From NCBI RefSeq assembly GCF_001425265.1, contig NZ_LMEC01000023.1, forward strand, positions 248,001 through 312,000: a stretch of 64,000 bases of DNA. Direction: 5' to 3'. Positions 1 to 11,292 of the stretch are shown one piece after another; within the stretch, counting starts at the first letter, position 1, and each line of letters opens with the position of its first letter. The translations under genes were made by a program, and so were the position numbers. Source of the DNA: Massilia sp. Root418 (lineage in GTDB: Bacteria; Pseudomonadota; Gammaproteobacteria; Burkholderiales; Burkholderiaceae_D). Below the pieces are notes generated by a model, which had not been told where the DNA came from, searched no databases, and saw only the letters and a program-made list of their open reading frames with translations.

Positions 1-1128
1 GGCATCACCCACGAGACGCCCGACCCGGCCGGCGGCAAGATAGAGCGCGATGAAATCGGCCGCCCGACCGGCATCCTGGTCGACGCCGCCATGGACCTGG
101 TGAACAAGGTGGTGCCCGCGCCAACCGAAGCCGAATCGCGCGCCGCGCTGGACGGCGCGCTGGCGCACCTGGCCAAGGTGGGCCTGACCAGCGCGCACGA
201 CGCCGGCATCGGCGTGGGCGAGGACCGCCTGTTCCGCGCTTACGCCGACAACGGCAAGCTCACCGCCCGCATCTACGCCATGATAGGCGACACCACCGCC
301 GACTTCGACCAGCTGTCCAAGGACGGCCCGCTGCAAAGCTACGCCAACGGCCTGTACGCGCTGTCGGCGGTGAAGCTGTACTCGGACGGCGCGCTGGGCA
401 GCCGCGGCGCCGCCCTGATCGCGCCCTACAGCGACGCGCCGAACACCAAAGGCCTGCTGTTCTACAAGAACGAGGAAATGCTGGCCAAGATGGACAAGGC
501 CATGAAGGCCGGCTACCAGGTCAACGTGCACGCCATCGGCGACGCTGGCAACCACCAGATCCTGGACGCCTACGCCGAGCTGCTGAAGAAATACCCGGAG
601 GCGGCCGCGCAGCGCCACCGCATCGAGCACGCCCAGGTGGTGGCGCCGGCCGACATCCCGCGCTTCAAGACGCTGGGCATCATCCCGTCCATGCAGCCGA
701 CCCACGCCACCTCCGACCAGAACATGGCCGAGCAGCGCGTGGGCCCGCAGCGCATCAAGGGCGCGTACGCCTGGCAGACCTTCCTCAAGCAAGGCTCGAA
801 GATCGCCTGCGGCTCGGACTTCCCGATCGAGTCGCCCAACCCGCTGGCCGGCATCCACGCCGCCGTCACGCGCCAGGACGGCAGCGGCATGCCGGCCGGC
901 GGCTGGTACAAGAACGAAGCCATGAACCTGCTCCAGGCCTTCCGCTGCTTCACCCTGGACGCCGCCTACGCCGCGCGCCAGGAAAAAGACATCGGCTCGC
1001 TGGAAGCGGGCAAGTGGGCCGACTTCATCGTCACCGACGCCGACCTGTTCAAGGTTCCCGCCGCCAGCATCGGCAAGATCACCGTGCTGCAAACCTGGGT
1101 CGCAGGCAAGCAGGTGTACAAACGTTAA
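1..1128 (+). CDS. Amidohydrolase family protein, YtcJ-like (5' partial)
   Basis: The frame is open from the first base, so the N-terminus lies outside the window; 375 codons and the TAA stop are visible. The C-terminal part has the metal-site pattern of the amidohydrolase superfamily (Amidohydro_3/YtcJ branch): HAIGDAGN, RIEHAQ and GSDFPIESPNP, which supply the late His ligands and the catalytic Asp, followed by the usual closing segment GSLEAGKWADFIVTDADL. Such proteins hydrolyse amide or related C-N bonds, but the substrate cannot be read from sequence. It ends 126 bp before hutU and that gap carries a promoter, so it is probably not part of the hut transcript. Confidence 0.9.
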   Translation, partial: GITHETPDPAGGKIERDEIGRPTGILVDAAMDLVNKVVPAPTEAESRAALDGALAHLAKVGLTSAHDAGIGVGEDRLFRAYADNGKLTARIYAMIGDTTADFDQLSKDGPLQSYANGLYALSAVKLYSDGALGSRGAALIAPYSDAPNTKGLLFYKNEEMLAKMDKAMKAGYQVNVHAIGDAGNHQILDAYAELLKKYPEAAAQRHRIEHAQVVAPADIPRFKTLGIIPSMQPTHATSDQNMAEQRVGPQRIKGAYAWQTFLKQGSKIACGSDFPIESPNPLAGIHAAVTRQDGSGMPAGGWYKNEAMNLLQAFRCFTLDAAYAARQEKDIGSLEAGKWADFIVTDADLFKVPAASIGKITVLQTWVAGKQVYKR

Positions 1129-1157
1129 GTCCCGGACCCCTTGGCAGCAGAAATGGG

Positions 1158-1186
1158 TTGACTTGGTTGTATAGACAACTTATGCT
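1158..1186 (+). promoter_or_regulatory. hut operon promoter with HutC-like operator
   Basis: A -35 box TTGACT (1158-1163) and a -10 box TATGCT (1181-1186) are separated by exactly 17 bp, a good sigma70 arrangement. Inside the spacer lies TTGTATAGACAA (1167-1178), with TTGT/ACAA arms. This resembles operators of the GntR-family repressor HutC, which is released by urocanate in other proteobacteria. The first hut ATG follows at 1255. No hutC gene is in the window, so the regulator assignment is an inference. Confidence 0.7.
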
Positions 1187-1254
1187 GGGAAGATGCGCGG
1201 AGGGCGCGTGGCGATCCCATGCCCGTCCGTATCACCTGCTACCAAGGAGACGAC

Positions 1255-2958
<1,704 letters not shown>

Positions 2959-2976
2959 GTCAAGCAAGGAACGAAT

Positions 2977-4533
2977 ATGACGCAATCCCAAAGCAAAGCC
3001 TGGACCCTGAACCCGGGCAAGATGACCCTGTGCGAACTGCGCGCCGCCTGGAACGACTACGCGCCCGTGACGCTGGCCGCCGAAGCCTACCCGGTGATTG
3101 AAGCCTCGGCCGCCGCCGTGCGCGCCATCGTGGCCAAGGGCGACGCAGCCTACGGCATCAACACCGGTTTCGGCCTGCTGGCCAAGACCCGCATCCCGGA
3201 CGAGAAGCTGGAACAGCTGCAGCGCAACCTGATCCTGTCGCACTCGGTGGGCACGGGCGAGCTGCTGTCGGACGCGGTGGTGCGCCTGGTCATGCTGATG
3301 AAGATCGGCAGCCTAGCGCGCGGCTATTCCGGCGTGCGTCCGCTCATCATCGACACCCTGCTGGCGCTGTACAACGCCGGCATCGTGCCCGCCATCCCGG
3401 CCAAGGGCTCGGTCGGCGCCTCCGGCGACCTGGCGCCGCTGTCGCACATGACCCTGGCCATCATGGGCGTGGGCGAGGTGCGCTTCAAGGGCGAACGGGT
3501 GCAGGCCATGGACGCGCTCAAGGCCGCCGGCATCGCGCCGGTGGTGCTTGCCGCGAAGGAAGGCCTGGCGCTGATCAACGGCACCCAGGTGTCCAACGCG
3601 CTGGCGCTGCACGGCCTGTTCATGGCCGAGCGCCTGCTGGAGGCGGGCATGGTCACCGGTTCGCTGTCGCTGGACGCGGCCAAGGGCAGCGATTCGCCGT
3701 TCGACGCGCGCGTGCACGAAGTGCGCGGCCAGCCGGGCCAGATCGCCGCCGCCGCCATCTACCGCGAACTGGTGAGCAACAGCGCCATCCGCGCCTCGCA
3801 CCTGGTGGGCGACGAGCGCGTGCAGGACCCGTACTGCCTGCGCTGCCAGCCGCAGGTGATGGGCGCGTGCATGGACATCATCGGCAACGTCAGCCGCACC
3901 TTGCTGATCGAAGCGAACGCCGTCACCGACAATCCGCTGCTGTTCCAGGAAGGCGACAGCGCCGTGGTGGTCTCGGGCGGCAATTTCCACGCCGAGCCGG
4001 TGGCCTTCGCGGCCGACACGCTGGCGCTGGCCATCGCGGAAATCGGCAGCATCGCCGAGCGCCGCATCGCGCTGCTGATCGACGCCACCCTGTCCGGCCT
4101 GCCGCCCTTCCTGGTGCGCGATCCCGGCGTGAACTCCGGCTTCATGATCGCCCACGTCACGGCTGCCGCGCTGGCGTCCGAGAACAAGTCGCTGGCCCAT
4201 CCGGGCAGCGTGGACACCATCCCCACCTCGGCCAACCAGGAAGACCACGTCTCCATGGCCACCTACGCGGCGCGCCGCCTGGACGACATGGCGCACAATA
4301 CGGCTGTCATCCTCGGCATCGAGCTGCTGGCGGCGGCGCAGGGCATCGATTTCCACCGCCCGCTGAAGACGTCGCCGCAGCTGGAGCACGTGCACGCGCA
4401 GCTGCGCGCGCAAGTGCCGTTCTTCGACGCCGACCGCTTCTTCGCGCCGGATATCGAGGCCGCCAAGCAGATGGTGCTGAAGGGTGAGCTGAGCGCTACT
4501 TGCAAGAACCTGTTCACGCCGCTGCATCCGTAA
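2977..4533 (+). CDS. hutH: Histidine ammonia-lyase
   Basis: 518 residues. It deaminates L-histidine to urocanate, the first step of the pathway. The segment GSVGASGDLAPLSHM contains Ala148-Ser149-Gly150, which cyclises into the MIO electrophile of this family. The N-terminal YGINTGFG and the GTQVSNALALHG, RCQPQVMG and NQEDHVSM segments are also typical of HAL. The first residues are slightly longer than in classical HutH. It lies between hutU and hutG, 18 bp after hutU, so co-transcription is very likely. Confidence 0.97.
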   Translation: MTQSQSKAWTLNPGKMTLCELRAAWNDYAPVTLAAEAYPVIEASAAAVRAIVAKGDAAYGINTGFGLLAKTRIPDEKLEQLQRNLILSHSVGTGELLSDAVVRLVMLMKIGSLARGYSGVRPLIIDTLLALYNAGIVPAIPAKGSVGASGDLAPLSHMTLAIMGVGEVRFKGERVQAMDALKAAGIAPVVLAAKEGLALINGTQVSNALALHGLFMAERLLEAGMVTGSLSLDAAKGSDSPFDARVHEVRGQPGQIAAAAIYRELVSNSAIRASHLVGDERVQDPYCLRCQPQVMGACMDIIGNVSRTLLIEANAVTDNPLLFQEGDSAVVVSGGNFHAEPVAFAADTLALAIAEIGSIAERRIALLIDATLSGLPPFLVRDPGVNSGFMIAHVTAAALASENKSLAHPGSVDTIPTSANQEDHVSMATYAARRLDDMAHNTAVILGIELLAAAQGIDFHRPLKTSPQLEHVHAQLRAQVPFFDADRFFAPDIEAAKQMVLKGELSATCKNLFTPLHP

Positions 4534-4564
4534 CTTGCAACCAGCCGTTCCGGGGGACGATCAG

Positions 4565-5365
4565 ATGGACTTTCAATTCACGGCAGGCCGCCTGCCCTTG
4601 CTGGTGTCGATGCCCCACGTGGGCACCGACATCCCGGACGATATCGCGGCCGCCTTCGCGCCGGCCGCCGCGGTCAAGACCGATACCGACTGGCACCTGG
4701 CGCAGCTGTACGGTTTTCTGAAGGAGATGGGCGCCTCCACGCTGGCGGCGCGCTGGTCGCGCTACGTGATCGACCTGAACCGGCCGCCCGAGAACACCAA
4801 CCTGTATCCCGGCCAGGACACCACCGGCCTGTGCCCGCTCGACACCTTTGGCCGCGAGCCGCTGTACCTGCCCGGCGGCGCGCCGGACGAGGCCGAGGTG
4901 CAGCGCCGCCTGCGCCTGTATTGGCAGCCCTACCACGCGCAGCTGCGCGCCGAGCTGGACCGCCTGCTGGCCATCCACGGCCGCGTGGTGCTGTGGGACG
5001 CGCACTCCATCGCGTCCGTGGTGCCGCGCTTCTTCGAGGGCAAGCTGCCGGACCTGAACTTCGGCACCGCCGACGGCGCCTCCTGCGCGCCCGGCATGAC
5101 GGACGCCATCGCCTCGCTGGCGTGGGCGCACGGCGGCTACACGGTGGCCGTGAACGGCCGCTTCAAGGGCGGCCACATCACGCGCCATTACGGCAAGCCG
5201 GCGCAGAACGTGCACGCGATCCAGCTGGAGATGTGCCAGTCCACCTATATGGACGAAACGGCGCCCTATGGCTACCGTGCCGACCTGGCCGCGCAGGTGC
5301 AGCCGCTGCTGCGCCAGCTGACGCAGGCCGCCGCCGACTGGGCCGCCAAGGGGGAGCCGGCGTGA
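4565..5365 (+). CDS. hutG: N-formylglutamate deformylase
   Basis: 266 residues. It hydrolyses N-formyl-L-glutamate to glutamate and formate, the last step of the HutF/HutG version of the pathway. The N-terminal LLVSMPHVGTDIP, the TDTDWH motif, a DLNRPPEN segment and WDAHSI match the FGase family, whose metal is held by such His/Asp residues. ATG 4565 is preferred because GGGGGA (4552-4557) lies upstream and the family begins near MDFQFTAG; an upstream in-frame start would begin next to the hutH stop. It overlaps hutF by four bases (GTGA). Confidence 0.93.
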   Translation: MDFQFTAGRLPLLVSMPHVGTDIPDDIAAAFAPAAAVKTDTDWHLAQLYGFLKEMGASTLAARWSRYVIDLNRPPENTNLYPGQDTTGLCPLDTFGREPLYLPGGAPDEAEVQRRLRLYWQPYHAQLRAELDRLLAIHGRVVLWDAHSIASVVPRFFEGKLPDLNFGTADGASCAPGMTDAIASLAWAHGGYTVAVNGRFKGGHITRHYGKPAQNVHAIQLEMCQSTYMDETAPYGYRADLAAQVQPLLRQLTQAAADWAAKGEPA

Positions 5366-6750
5366 GCGCGCTGTACGCGAAGAACGCGCTGCTGCCCGCC
5401 GGCTGGGCCAGGGACGTGCTGCTGCAGTGGGACGCGGCCGGCGACCTGACCGGCGTTACGTCCGGCGCCTTGCACCCGGCCGGCGTGGAGCAGGCCGAAT
5501 ATGCCATCCCCGGCATGGTGAACCTGCATTCGCACAGCTTCCAGCGCGCCCTGGGCGGGCTGACCGAGAAGGCCGGCGACGCGGCCGGCAACGTGGCCGG
5601 CAACGTGGTCGATTCGTTCTGGACCTGGCGCGACCTGATGTACCGCTTTGCCCGCAACATCACGCCGGCGCACATGGAAGCCATCGCGGCGCAGCTGTTC
5701 AGCGAATGCCTGCGCCACGGCTACACCTCGGTGTGCGAATTCCACTATGTGCAGCGGGCGCCGGATGGCGCCTTCTACGCCAACGCCGCCGAAACGGCGC
5801 AGCGCGTGATCGCCGGCGCGAAACTGGCCGGCATCGGCGTGACCATGCTGCCTGTCCTGTACAGCTACGCCGGTTTCGGCGCGGAACCCCTCAAGCCGGA
5901 GCAGCAGCGCTTCAGGACCGACGCGCAGGACGTGCTGAAGATTATCGGTGAACTCGAAGCGCTGCGCGACGCGCAAACGGAAGTGGGGGTGGCGCCGCAC
6001 TCGCTGCGTGCCGCGTCCGTGTCGCAGATCAAGGAGGTGCTGGCCAGCCTGCCGCACAATCGCCCGGTGCACATCCATATCGCCGAGCAGCAGGGCGAAG
6101 TGCGCCAGTCGCTCGATTTCAGCGCACGGCGTCCGGTGCAATACCTGTATGATGAGGTGCAGGTGGACAGCCGCTGGTGCCTGGTGCACGCCACCCACCT
6201 GGTGGACGGCGAAGTGCAGTCCATCGCGCAGAGCGGCGCCGTGGCGGGCCTGTGCCCGACCACCGAAGCCAACCTGGGCGACGGCCTGTTCCCGCTGGAG
6301 CCCTTTTTGGCGCACGGGGGGCGTTTCGGGATCGGCAGCGACAGCCACATCTCGCAAAGCGCGGTCGAGGAACTGCGCTGGCTTGAATACGGCCAGCGGC
6401 TGATGCACCAGCGCCGCAACATCGCGGTGTCGCCCGCGCAGCGCAACGTGGGCGACTTTTTGTGGCAGGGCGCCCTGCAGGGCGGGGCGCAGGCTGCGGG
6501 ACGCGCGGTGGGCGCGCTGGAGACGGGCAAGCGGGCGGACCTCATCGTGCTCGATGACGACCATCCTAATCTGTACGGGCTGGCGGCGGACGAAGTCCTC
6601 GGCACCCTGGTATTCAGCGGTAACGATAATCTGGTGAAGCATGTATTGGCTGGCGGCCAGTGGGTGGTGCGCGAGCAGAAGCACGCGGCGCAACAGGCCA
6701 TCGCCGCGCGCTTCAAACAGACGCTGGCCGAACTGCGGGAGTTCCGGTAA
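5362..6750 (+). CDS. hutF: Formimidoylglutamate deiminase
   Basis: 462 residues. It converts N-formimino-L-glutamate to N-formylglutamate and ammonia, the substrate for HutG. The amidohydrolase metal motif NLHSHSFQR, the internal HIHIAEQ, HATHL and GSDSHIS segments and a closing GALETGKRADLIVLD fit HutF. The start is GTG at 5362, inside the hutG stop (GTGA overlap). The frame is open much further upstream within hutG, but only the part after 5362 resembles HutF. A HutF/HutG pair means the cell uses the five-step route, not the four-step HutG formiminoglutamase route. Confidence 0.94.
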   Translation: MSALYAKNALLPAGWARDVLLQWDAAGDLTGVTSGALHPAGVEQAEYAIPGMVNLHSHSFQRALGGLTEKAGDAAGNVAGNVVDSFWTWRDLMYRFARNITPAHMEAIAAQLFSECLRHGYTSVCEFHYVQRAPDGAFYANAAETAQRVIAGAKLAGIGVTMLPVLYSYAGFGAEPLKPEQQRFRTDAQDVLKIIGELEALRDAQTEVGVAPHSLRAASVSQIKEVLASLPHNRPVHIHIAEQQGEVRQSLDFSARRPVQYLYDEVQVDSRWCLVHATHLVDGEVQSIAQSGAVAGLCPTTEANLGDGLFPLEPFLAHGGRFGIGSDSHISQSAVEELRWLEYGQRLMHQRRNIAVSPAQRNVGDFLWQGALQGGAQAAGRAVGALETGKRADLIVLDDDHPNLYGLAADEVLGTLVFSGNDNLVKHVLAGGQWVVREQKHAAQQAIAARFKQTLAELREFR

Positions 6751-7346
6751 TGAGCAAGCTGATACAGTACGCAAGCCTGCACGCCACGCCGTGGAAGAAC
6801 GGCGGCGGCAGCACCACCGAGATCGCCATCGCGCCCACCGGCGCCACCTTCGACAATTTCGACTGGCGCATCAGCCTGGCGACGATCGCGCAGAGCGGGC
6901 CGTTTTCGCTGTTCCCCGGCATCGACCGCACGCTGACGCTGGTGAACGGGCCGTGCGTGGTGCTGGACGTGGGCAACGAGCGCCAGGTGGCGCTCAGCGA
7001 GCGCGAACCGGTGGTCGCCTTCCCGGGCGAAATCGCTGTATCGGCCACCGTGGGCGACGGCCCCACCACCGATTTCAACGTGATGACGCGGCGCTCGCGC
7101 TGCACCCACCAGCTGGAGCGGCGCACGGTGCGCGACTTTTCCACGCTGGAGCGGCGCAGCCCCACCACCGTCGTGTTCCTGGCCGAAGGCGAAAGCCTGA
7201 CCATGATCAGCGCCAGCGAGCGCGTGGCCATGGTGCGCTACGACGCGCTGGTGCTCTACACCGGGGACGTGTGGACCCTGGAGGCGGCCAGCGCCACGGT
7301 GTTCATCGTCGATATCATCCCCAACGAGGAAGAAGACGAACAATGA
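6750..7346 (+). CDS. hutD: HutD family protein
   Basis: 198 residues, a HutD/Ves-type double cupin. The opening LIQYASLHATPWKNGGGST and the DWRISLATIAQSGPFSLFPG segment are diagnostic for the family. HutD is not an enzyme of the pathway. In Pseudomonas it has been proposed to limit hut expression by binding a pathway intermediate; that role here is by analogy. The ATG at 6750 shares its A with the hutF TAA (TAATG), and the gene overlaps the start of hutI, so it is translationally coupled on both sides. Confidence 0.92.
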   Translation: MSKLIQYASLHATPWKNGGGSTTEIAIAPTGATFDNFDWRISLATIAQSGPFSLFPGIDRTLTLVNGPCVVLDVGNERQVALSEREPVVAFPGEIAVSATVGDGPTTDFNVMTRRSRCTHQLERRTVRDFSTLERRSPTTVVFLAEGESLTMISASERVAMVRYDALVLYTGDVWTLEAASATVFIVDIIPNEEEDEQ

Positions 7347-8548
7347 TGTGGGACGTGTTGTATACCAATGTGCACCTGGCCACCATGGTGGACGGGTATG
7401 GCGAACTGCGGGACGGCGCCATCGCCGTGAAGGACGGGCGCATTGCCTGGCTGGGCAAGGCGTCCGGGGCCAGCCCGGACCAGGCCGCCGCCGTGCACGA
7501 CGGCGCCGGCTGCTGGCTCACCCCCGGCCTGGTCGACTGCCACACGCACATCGTCCACGCCGGCAACCGCAGCGGCGAATTCGAGGCGCGCCTGAACGGC
7601 GCGACCTACGAGGAGATCGCCAGGGCCGGCGGCGGCATCATGTCGACCGTGCGCGCCACCCGCGCCGCATCGGACGAGGAACTGTATGCGCAAAGCCTGC
7701 CGCGCATCGCCAGCCTGCTGGCCGAAGGCGTCACCACGCTGGAGATCAAGTCCGGCTACGGGCTCACCCTGGAGTCCGAAGCCAGGATGCTGCGCGTGGC
7801 GCGCCTGGTGGGCGAGCGGCTGCCGGTCAGCGTGGCCACCACCTTCCTCGGCGCGCACGCCGTACCGCCGGAATTCGCCGGCCGCGCGGACGACTACGTG
7901 GCCGAGGTGTGCGCCATGATGCCGCTGCTGGCCGGGCAGGGCCTGGTCGATGCGGTGGACGCCTTCTGCGAAAGCATCGGGTTCAGCTACGCGCAGACCG
8001 AGCGCGTGTTCCAGGCCGCCGCCGCGCTCGGGCTGCCGGTCAAGCTGCACGCGGAGCAGCTGTCGGACCAGCGCGGCGCCGAACTGGTGGCGCGCTACCG
8101 GGGCTTGTCCGCCGACCACCTGGAGCGCCTGGGCGCGGACGGCATCGCCGCCATGCGGCAGGCGGGCACGGTGGCCGTGCTGCTCCCGGGCGCCTACTAC
8201 TTCCTGCGCGACACCACGCCGCCGCCGGTGGCCGCGTTGCGCGAGGCCGGCGTGCCGATGGCCGTCTCCACCGACAACAACCCCGGCACCTCGCCCATGA
8301 CGTCGCTGCTGCTGGCGATGAATATGGTGTGCACCCTGTGGCGCCTGACGCCGCTCGAAGCGCTGGCCGGCTGCACCGTGCACGCCGCCCGCGCCCTCGG
8401 CCGGCAGGGCGAGATCGGCACGCTGGAAGTGGGCAAGCGCGCCGACTTCGCGCTGTGGGATATCGCCCGGCCGGCGGAGCTGTCGTATGCCATCGGGTTT
8501 AATCCGTGCCGGGGCGTGGTCTACGGCGGGGTGCTGCGCCGGCGCTGA
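7343..8548 (+). CDS. hutI: Imidazolonepropionase
   Basis: 401 residues. It opens the imidazolone ring of 4-imidazolone-5-propionate to give N-formimino-L-glutamate, linking HutU to HutF. Zinc-binding amidohydrolase motifs are present: VDCHTHIVHAGNR, EIKSGYGL, KLHAEQLS, SADHLE and STDNNPGTSP. The ATG (7343) overlaps the hutD stop (ATGA); a second ATG directly follows at 7346. It is the last gene of the hut block, and a 70-bp gap separates it from the metalloprotease. Confidence 0.96.
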   Translation: MMWDVLYTNVHLATMVDGYGELRDGAIAVKDGRIAWLGKASGASPDQAAAVHDGAGCWLTPGLVDCHTHIVHAGNRSGEFEARLNGATYEEIARAGGGIMSTVRATRAASDEELYAQSLPRIASLLAEGVTTLEIKSGYGLTLESEARMLRVARLVGERLPVSVATTFLGAHAVPPEFAGRADDYVAEVCAMMPLLAGQGLVDAVDAFCESIGFSYAQTERVFQAAAALGLPVKLHAEQLSDQRGAELVARYRGLSADHLERLGADGIAAMRQAGTVAVLLPGAYYFLRDTTPPPVAALREAGVPMAVSTDNNPGTSPMTSLLLAMNMVCTLWRLTPLEALAGCTVHAARALGRQGEIGTLEVGKRADFALWDIARPAELSYAIGFNPCRGVVYGGVLRRR

Positions 8549-8618
8549 TTTTCCCGCCCGGGGCGCTGGCGATCGTGTACATTAATACGATCAACCGTGC
8601 CCTTTATTGCAGATCACC

Positions 8619-11291
8619 ATGCGTCCTATCAGTCTCGCTGTATTGCTGGCCTTTGGCTCGCAGGCCTTTGCCCAGGTTCCCCCCGCGCCGGTGCCGCCCG
8701 CGCCAACACCGGACGTGCCGCTGGTGGCCACCACGCCGGCCCAGCCGGCCGCGCCGGGCGCGCCCGCAGCGGCACCTGCCGTCAATGCCGCCGCGCCCAA
8801 GCCTTTCAATGAAGTCATCAAGGGCGCGCAGCGCCTGCCGGGATTCTTCGCGCTGTACCAGAAGGACGAGAAGGTGTGGCTGGAGCTGAAACCTGAGCAG
8901 TTCGACAAGCCCATGTTCATGTCCGTGAACACGCCCAACGGCATCGGCGAGCGCGGCGTGTACGGCGGCCAGATGACGCGCAGCGAAGTGGTCATCTTCC
9001 GCAAGATCGGCAACCTGGTGCAGCTGATCGCGCTGAACACCGATTTCCGGGCCAAGCTGGGTACACCCCAGGCGTTGGCGGTGTCGCAGGGCTTCTCCGA
9101 CAGCCTGCTCAGCGCCGCGCCGGTGGCAAGCGCGCCCAATCCGCAGGGCAAGGGCATCCTGGTGGAGGCCAACGCGCTGCTGTTCTCCGACATCCCCGGC
9201 TACGCCACGCGGCTGGATTACGCCTTCCGCCTGCCCTACGCGCTGGACCCGCGCAACAGCAGCTTCAGCAACATCCGCAGCGACGACAGCATGACCGGCC
9301 TGCATGTGAACGCGCACTTCTTCGTGCCGCGCATCGCCGCCGCCCCGCTGGTGGCCACGCCCATGCCCTACATGCCGCCGCCGTTCACCCTGCCGGACCC
9401 GCGCAGCATGTTCCTCGGCTTCTACTACAGCTTCATGCCGCTGCCCGAGCAGCCCATGCCGGCGCGCGCGGCGGACGACCGCATCGGCCACTTCGTCACC
9501 ACCAGCCTCGATTTCAGCGACGACCTCAAGCCCAGCCTGGCCACCCACGCGGTGAACCGCTGGCGCCTGGAGAAAAAGGACCCGGCGCTGGCGCTCTCCG
9601 AGCCGAAGCAGCCCATCGTGTACTGGCTGGACAAGAACATCCCGGAGAAGTACCGCGAGTCGGTGAAGCAGGGCGTGCTGGCGTGGAACGCCGCTTTCGA
9701 GCGCATCGGCTTCAAGGACGCCATCGTGGTCAGGCAGCAGGAAGCCAGGGACAACTTCGACACCATGGACGCGCGCCACGCCTCGGTGCGCTGGTACGTG
9801 GGCGTGGACGCCGGCTTTGCCATCGGCCCGCGCCAGGTGGACCCGCGCAGCGGCGAGATCCTCGACGCGGACATCGGCATGTCCGACGTGTTCGCGCGCG
9901 GTGCGCGCCGCATGGCCAGCGAGGACACGCGCTTCAGTCCGGAAGCCATGGCCCAGGCCTACTATCCGGGGCACGCCGGGCATGCGGAAAACCGCTGCGA
10001 CTACGGCATGGAATCGGCCCAGGAGATGGGCTTCGCGCTGGACCTGCTGGAAGTGCGCGGCGACGTGGAGATGGACAGCCCGCAGGCCGAGGCGGTGGCG
10101 CAAGCCTATGTGCGCGCGGTCATCATGCACGAGGTGGGGCACACGCTGGGCCTGCGCCACAACTTCCGCTCGTCCACCATCTACAGCCTGAAACAGCTGC
10201 AGGACCCGGCGTTCACCACCAAGAACGGCATGAGCGGCTCGGTCATGGACTACACGCCGTTCAACCTGGCGGTGAAAGGCGAGCAGCAGGGCGAATACGT
10301 GGCCTCCGCGCTCGGCCCCTACGACTATTGGGCCATCGAATACGCCTACAAGCCCATCGCGCCGGAGCAGGAAAAGGACGAGCTGGCGCGCATCGCCAGC
10401 CGCTCCAATGAGCCGCTGCTGGCCTTCGGCACCGACCAGGAAGCATACGGCGGTGTGTCCGATCCCGGCGTAAACATCTTCGACCTGGGCGACGATCCGC
10501 TGGCCTATTTCCAGAAGCGCCTGACCATGTCGCGCGAGCTGTGGGACCGCGTGCAGACGCGCCGCCTGAAGCCGGGCGAGAGCTACGAGTCGCTGCGCCG
10601 CAGTTTCGAATACGGCTTCTCGCAGTTCGCGCGGGTAATGCCGGTGGTGGTGAAGTACGTCGGCGGCGTGACGCACCTGCGCGACCACGCCGGCACCGGC
10701 CGCGCCACGTTCACGCCGGTGCCGGTGGAGCGCCAGCGCGCCGCGCTCAAGCTGCTGACCAATAACCTGTTCCGCGCCGACAGCTTCAAGTTCACGCCGG
10801 ACATGGTGAGCCGCCTAGGCGGCGACCAGCTGGTGAACCGCCTGCGGCCCGACGTTTCCATCGGCAGCCACGTGCTGGCGCTGCAGGCGGCGGCGCTTGA
10901 CCAGCTCATGTCCGACCCGGTGGCGGGCCGCCTGCTCGACTCGCAGGAGAAGGTGGACCAGTCCAAAAAAGCGCTGGCGCTGGATGAGCTGTACACCACG
11001 GTGCAGTCGGCCGTGTGGAGCGAGCTGAAAACCGGCAAGGACATCAACAGCATGCGGCGCAACCTGCAGCGCGAGCACCTGAAGCGCGTGGCCACCTCGC
11101 TGCTGCGCTCCGCGCCCGGTGCGCGTGCCGATGCGCGCAGCCTGCAGCGGCAGCAGGCGCTGGTCCTGCAGCGCGACATCCGCGGTGCCATGTCGGGCGC
11201 CATCAGCAACGAGGCGCGGGCCCACCTGGCGGAAAGTTATGAAACGCTGAGCCAGGCGCTGAAGGCGCCGATGCTGCGCACGGGCGCCTGA
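8619..11291 (+). CDS. Secreted zinc-dependent metalloprotease (DUF5117/DUF4953-type)
   Basis: 890 residues from ATG 8619, which places a clean Sec signal peptide at the N-terminus (MRPISLAVLLAFGSQAFA, then QVP). A Pro/Ala-rich linker follows, then the large domain architecture of DUF5117/DUF4953 metalloproteases. The metzincin zinc motif HEVGHTLGLRH starts near residue 504, supplying three His ligands and the catalytic Glu, and a Met-turn-like GSVMDYTPFN follows about 40 residues later. It is likely exported to the periplasm or outside; its substrate is unknown. An in-frame TTG 12 bp upstream is a weaker start. It is not functionally tied to hut. Confidence 0.88.
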   Translation: MRPISLAVLLAFGSQAFAQVPPAPVPPAPTPDVPLVATTPAQPAAPGAPAAAPAVNAAAPKPFNEVIKGAQRLPGFFALYQKDEKVWLELKPEQFDKPMFMSVNTPNGIGERGVYGGQMTRSEVVIFRKIGNLVQLIALNTDFRAKLGTPQALAVSQGFSDSLLSAAPVASAPNPQGKGILVEANALLFSDIPGYATRLDYAFRLPYALDPRNSSFSNIRSDDSMTGLHVNAHFFVPRIAAAPLVATPMPYMPPPFTLPDPRSMFLGFYYSFMPLPEQPMPARAADDRIGHFVTTSLDFSDDLKPSLATHAVNRWRLEKKDPALALSEPKQPIVYWLDKNIPEKYRESVKQGVLAWNAAFERIGFKDAIVVRQQEARDNFDTMDARHASVRWYVGVDAGFAIGPRQVDPRSGEILDADIGMSDVFARGARRMASEDTRFSPEAMAQAYYPGHAGHAENRCDYGMESAQEMGFALDLLEVRGDVEMDSPQAEAVAQAYVRAVIMHEVGHTLGLRHNFRSSTIYSLKQLQDPAFTTKNGMSGSVMDYTPFNLAVKGEQQGEYVASALGPYDYWAIEYAYKPIAPEQEKDELARIASRSNEPLLAFGTDQEAYGGVSDPGVNIFDLGDDPLAYFQKRLTMSRELWDRVQTRRLKPGESYESLRRSFEYGFSQFARVMPVVVKYVGGVTHLRDHAGTGRATFTPVPVERQRAALKLLTNNLFRADSFKFTPDMVSRLGGDQLVNRLRPDVSIGSHVLALQAAALDQLMSDPVAGRLLDSQEKVDQSKKALALDELYTTVQSAVWSELKTGKDINSMRRNLQREHLKRVATSLLRSAPGARADARSLQRQQALVLQRDIRGAMSGAISNEARAHLAESYETLSQALKAPMLRTGA

Positions 11292-11292
11292 T

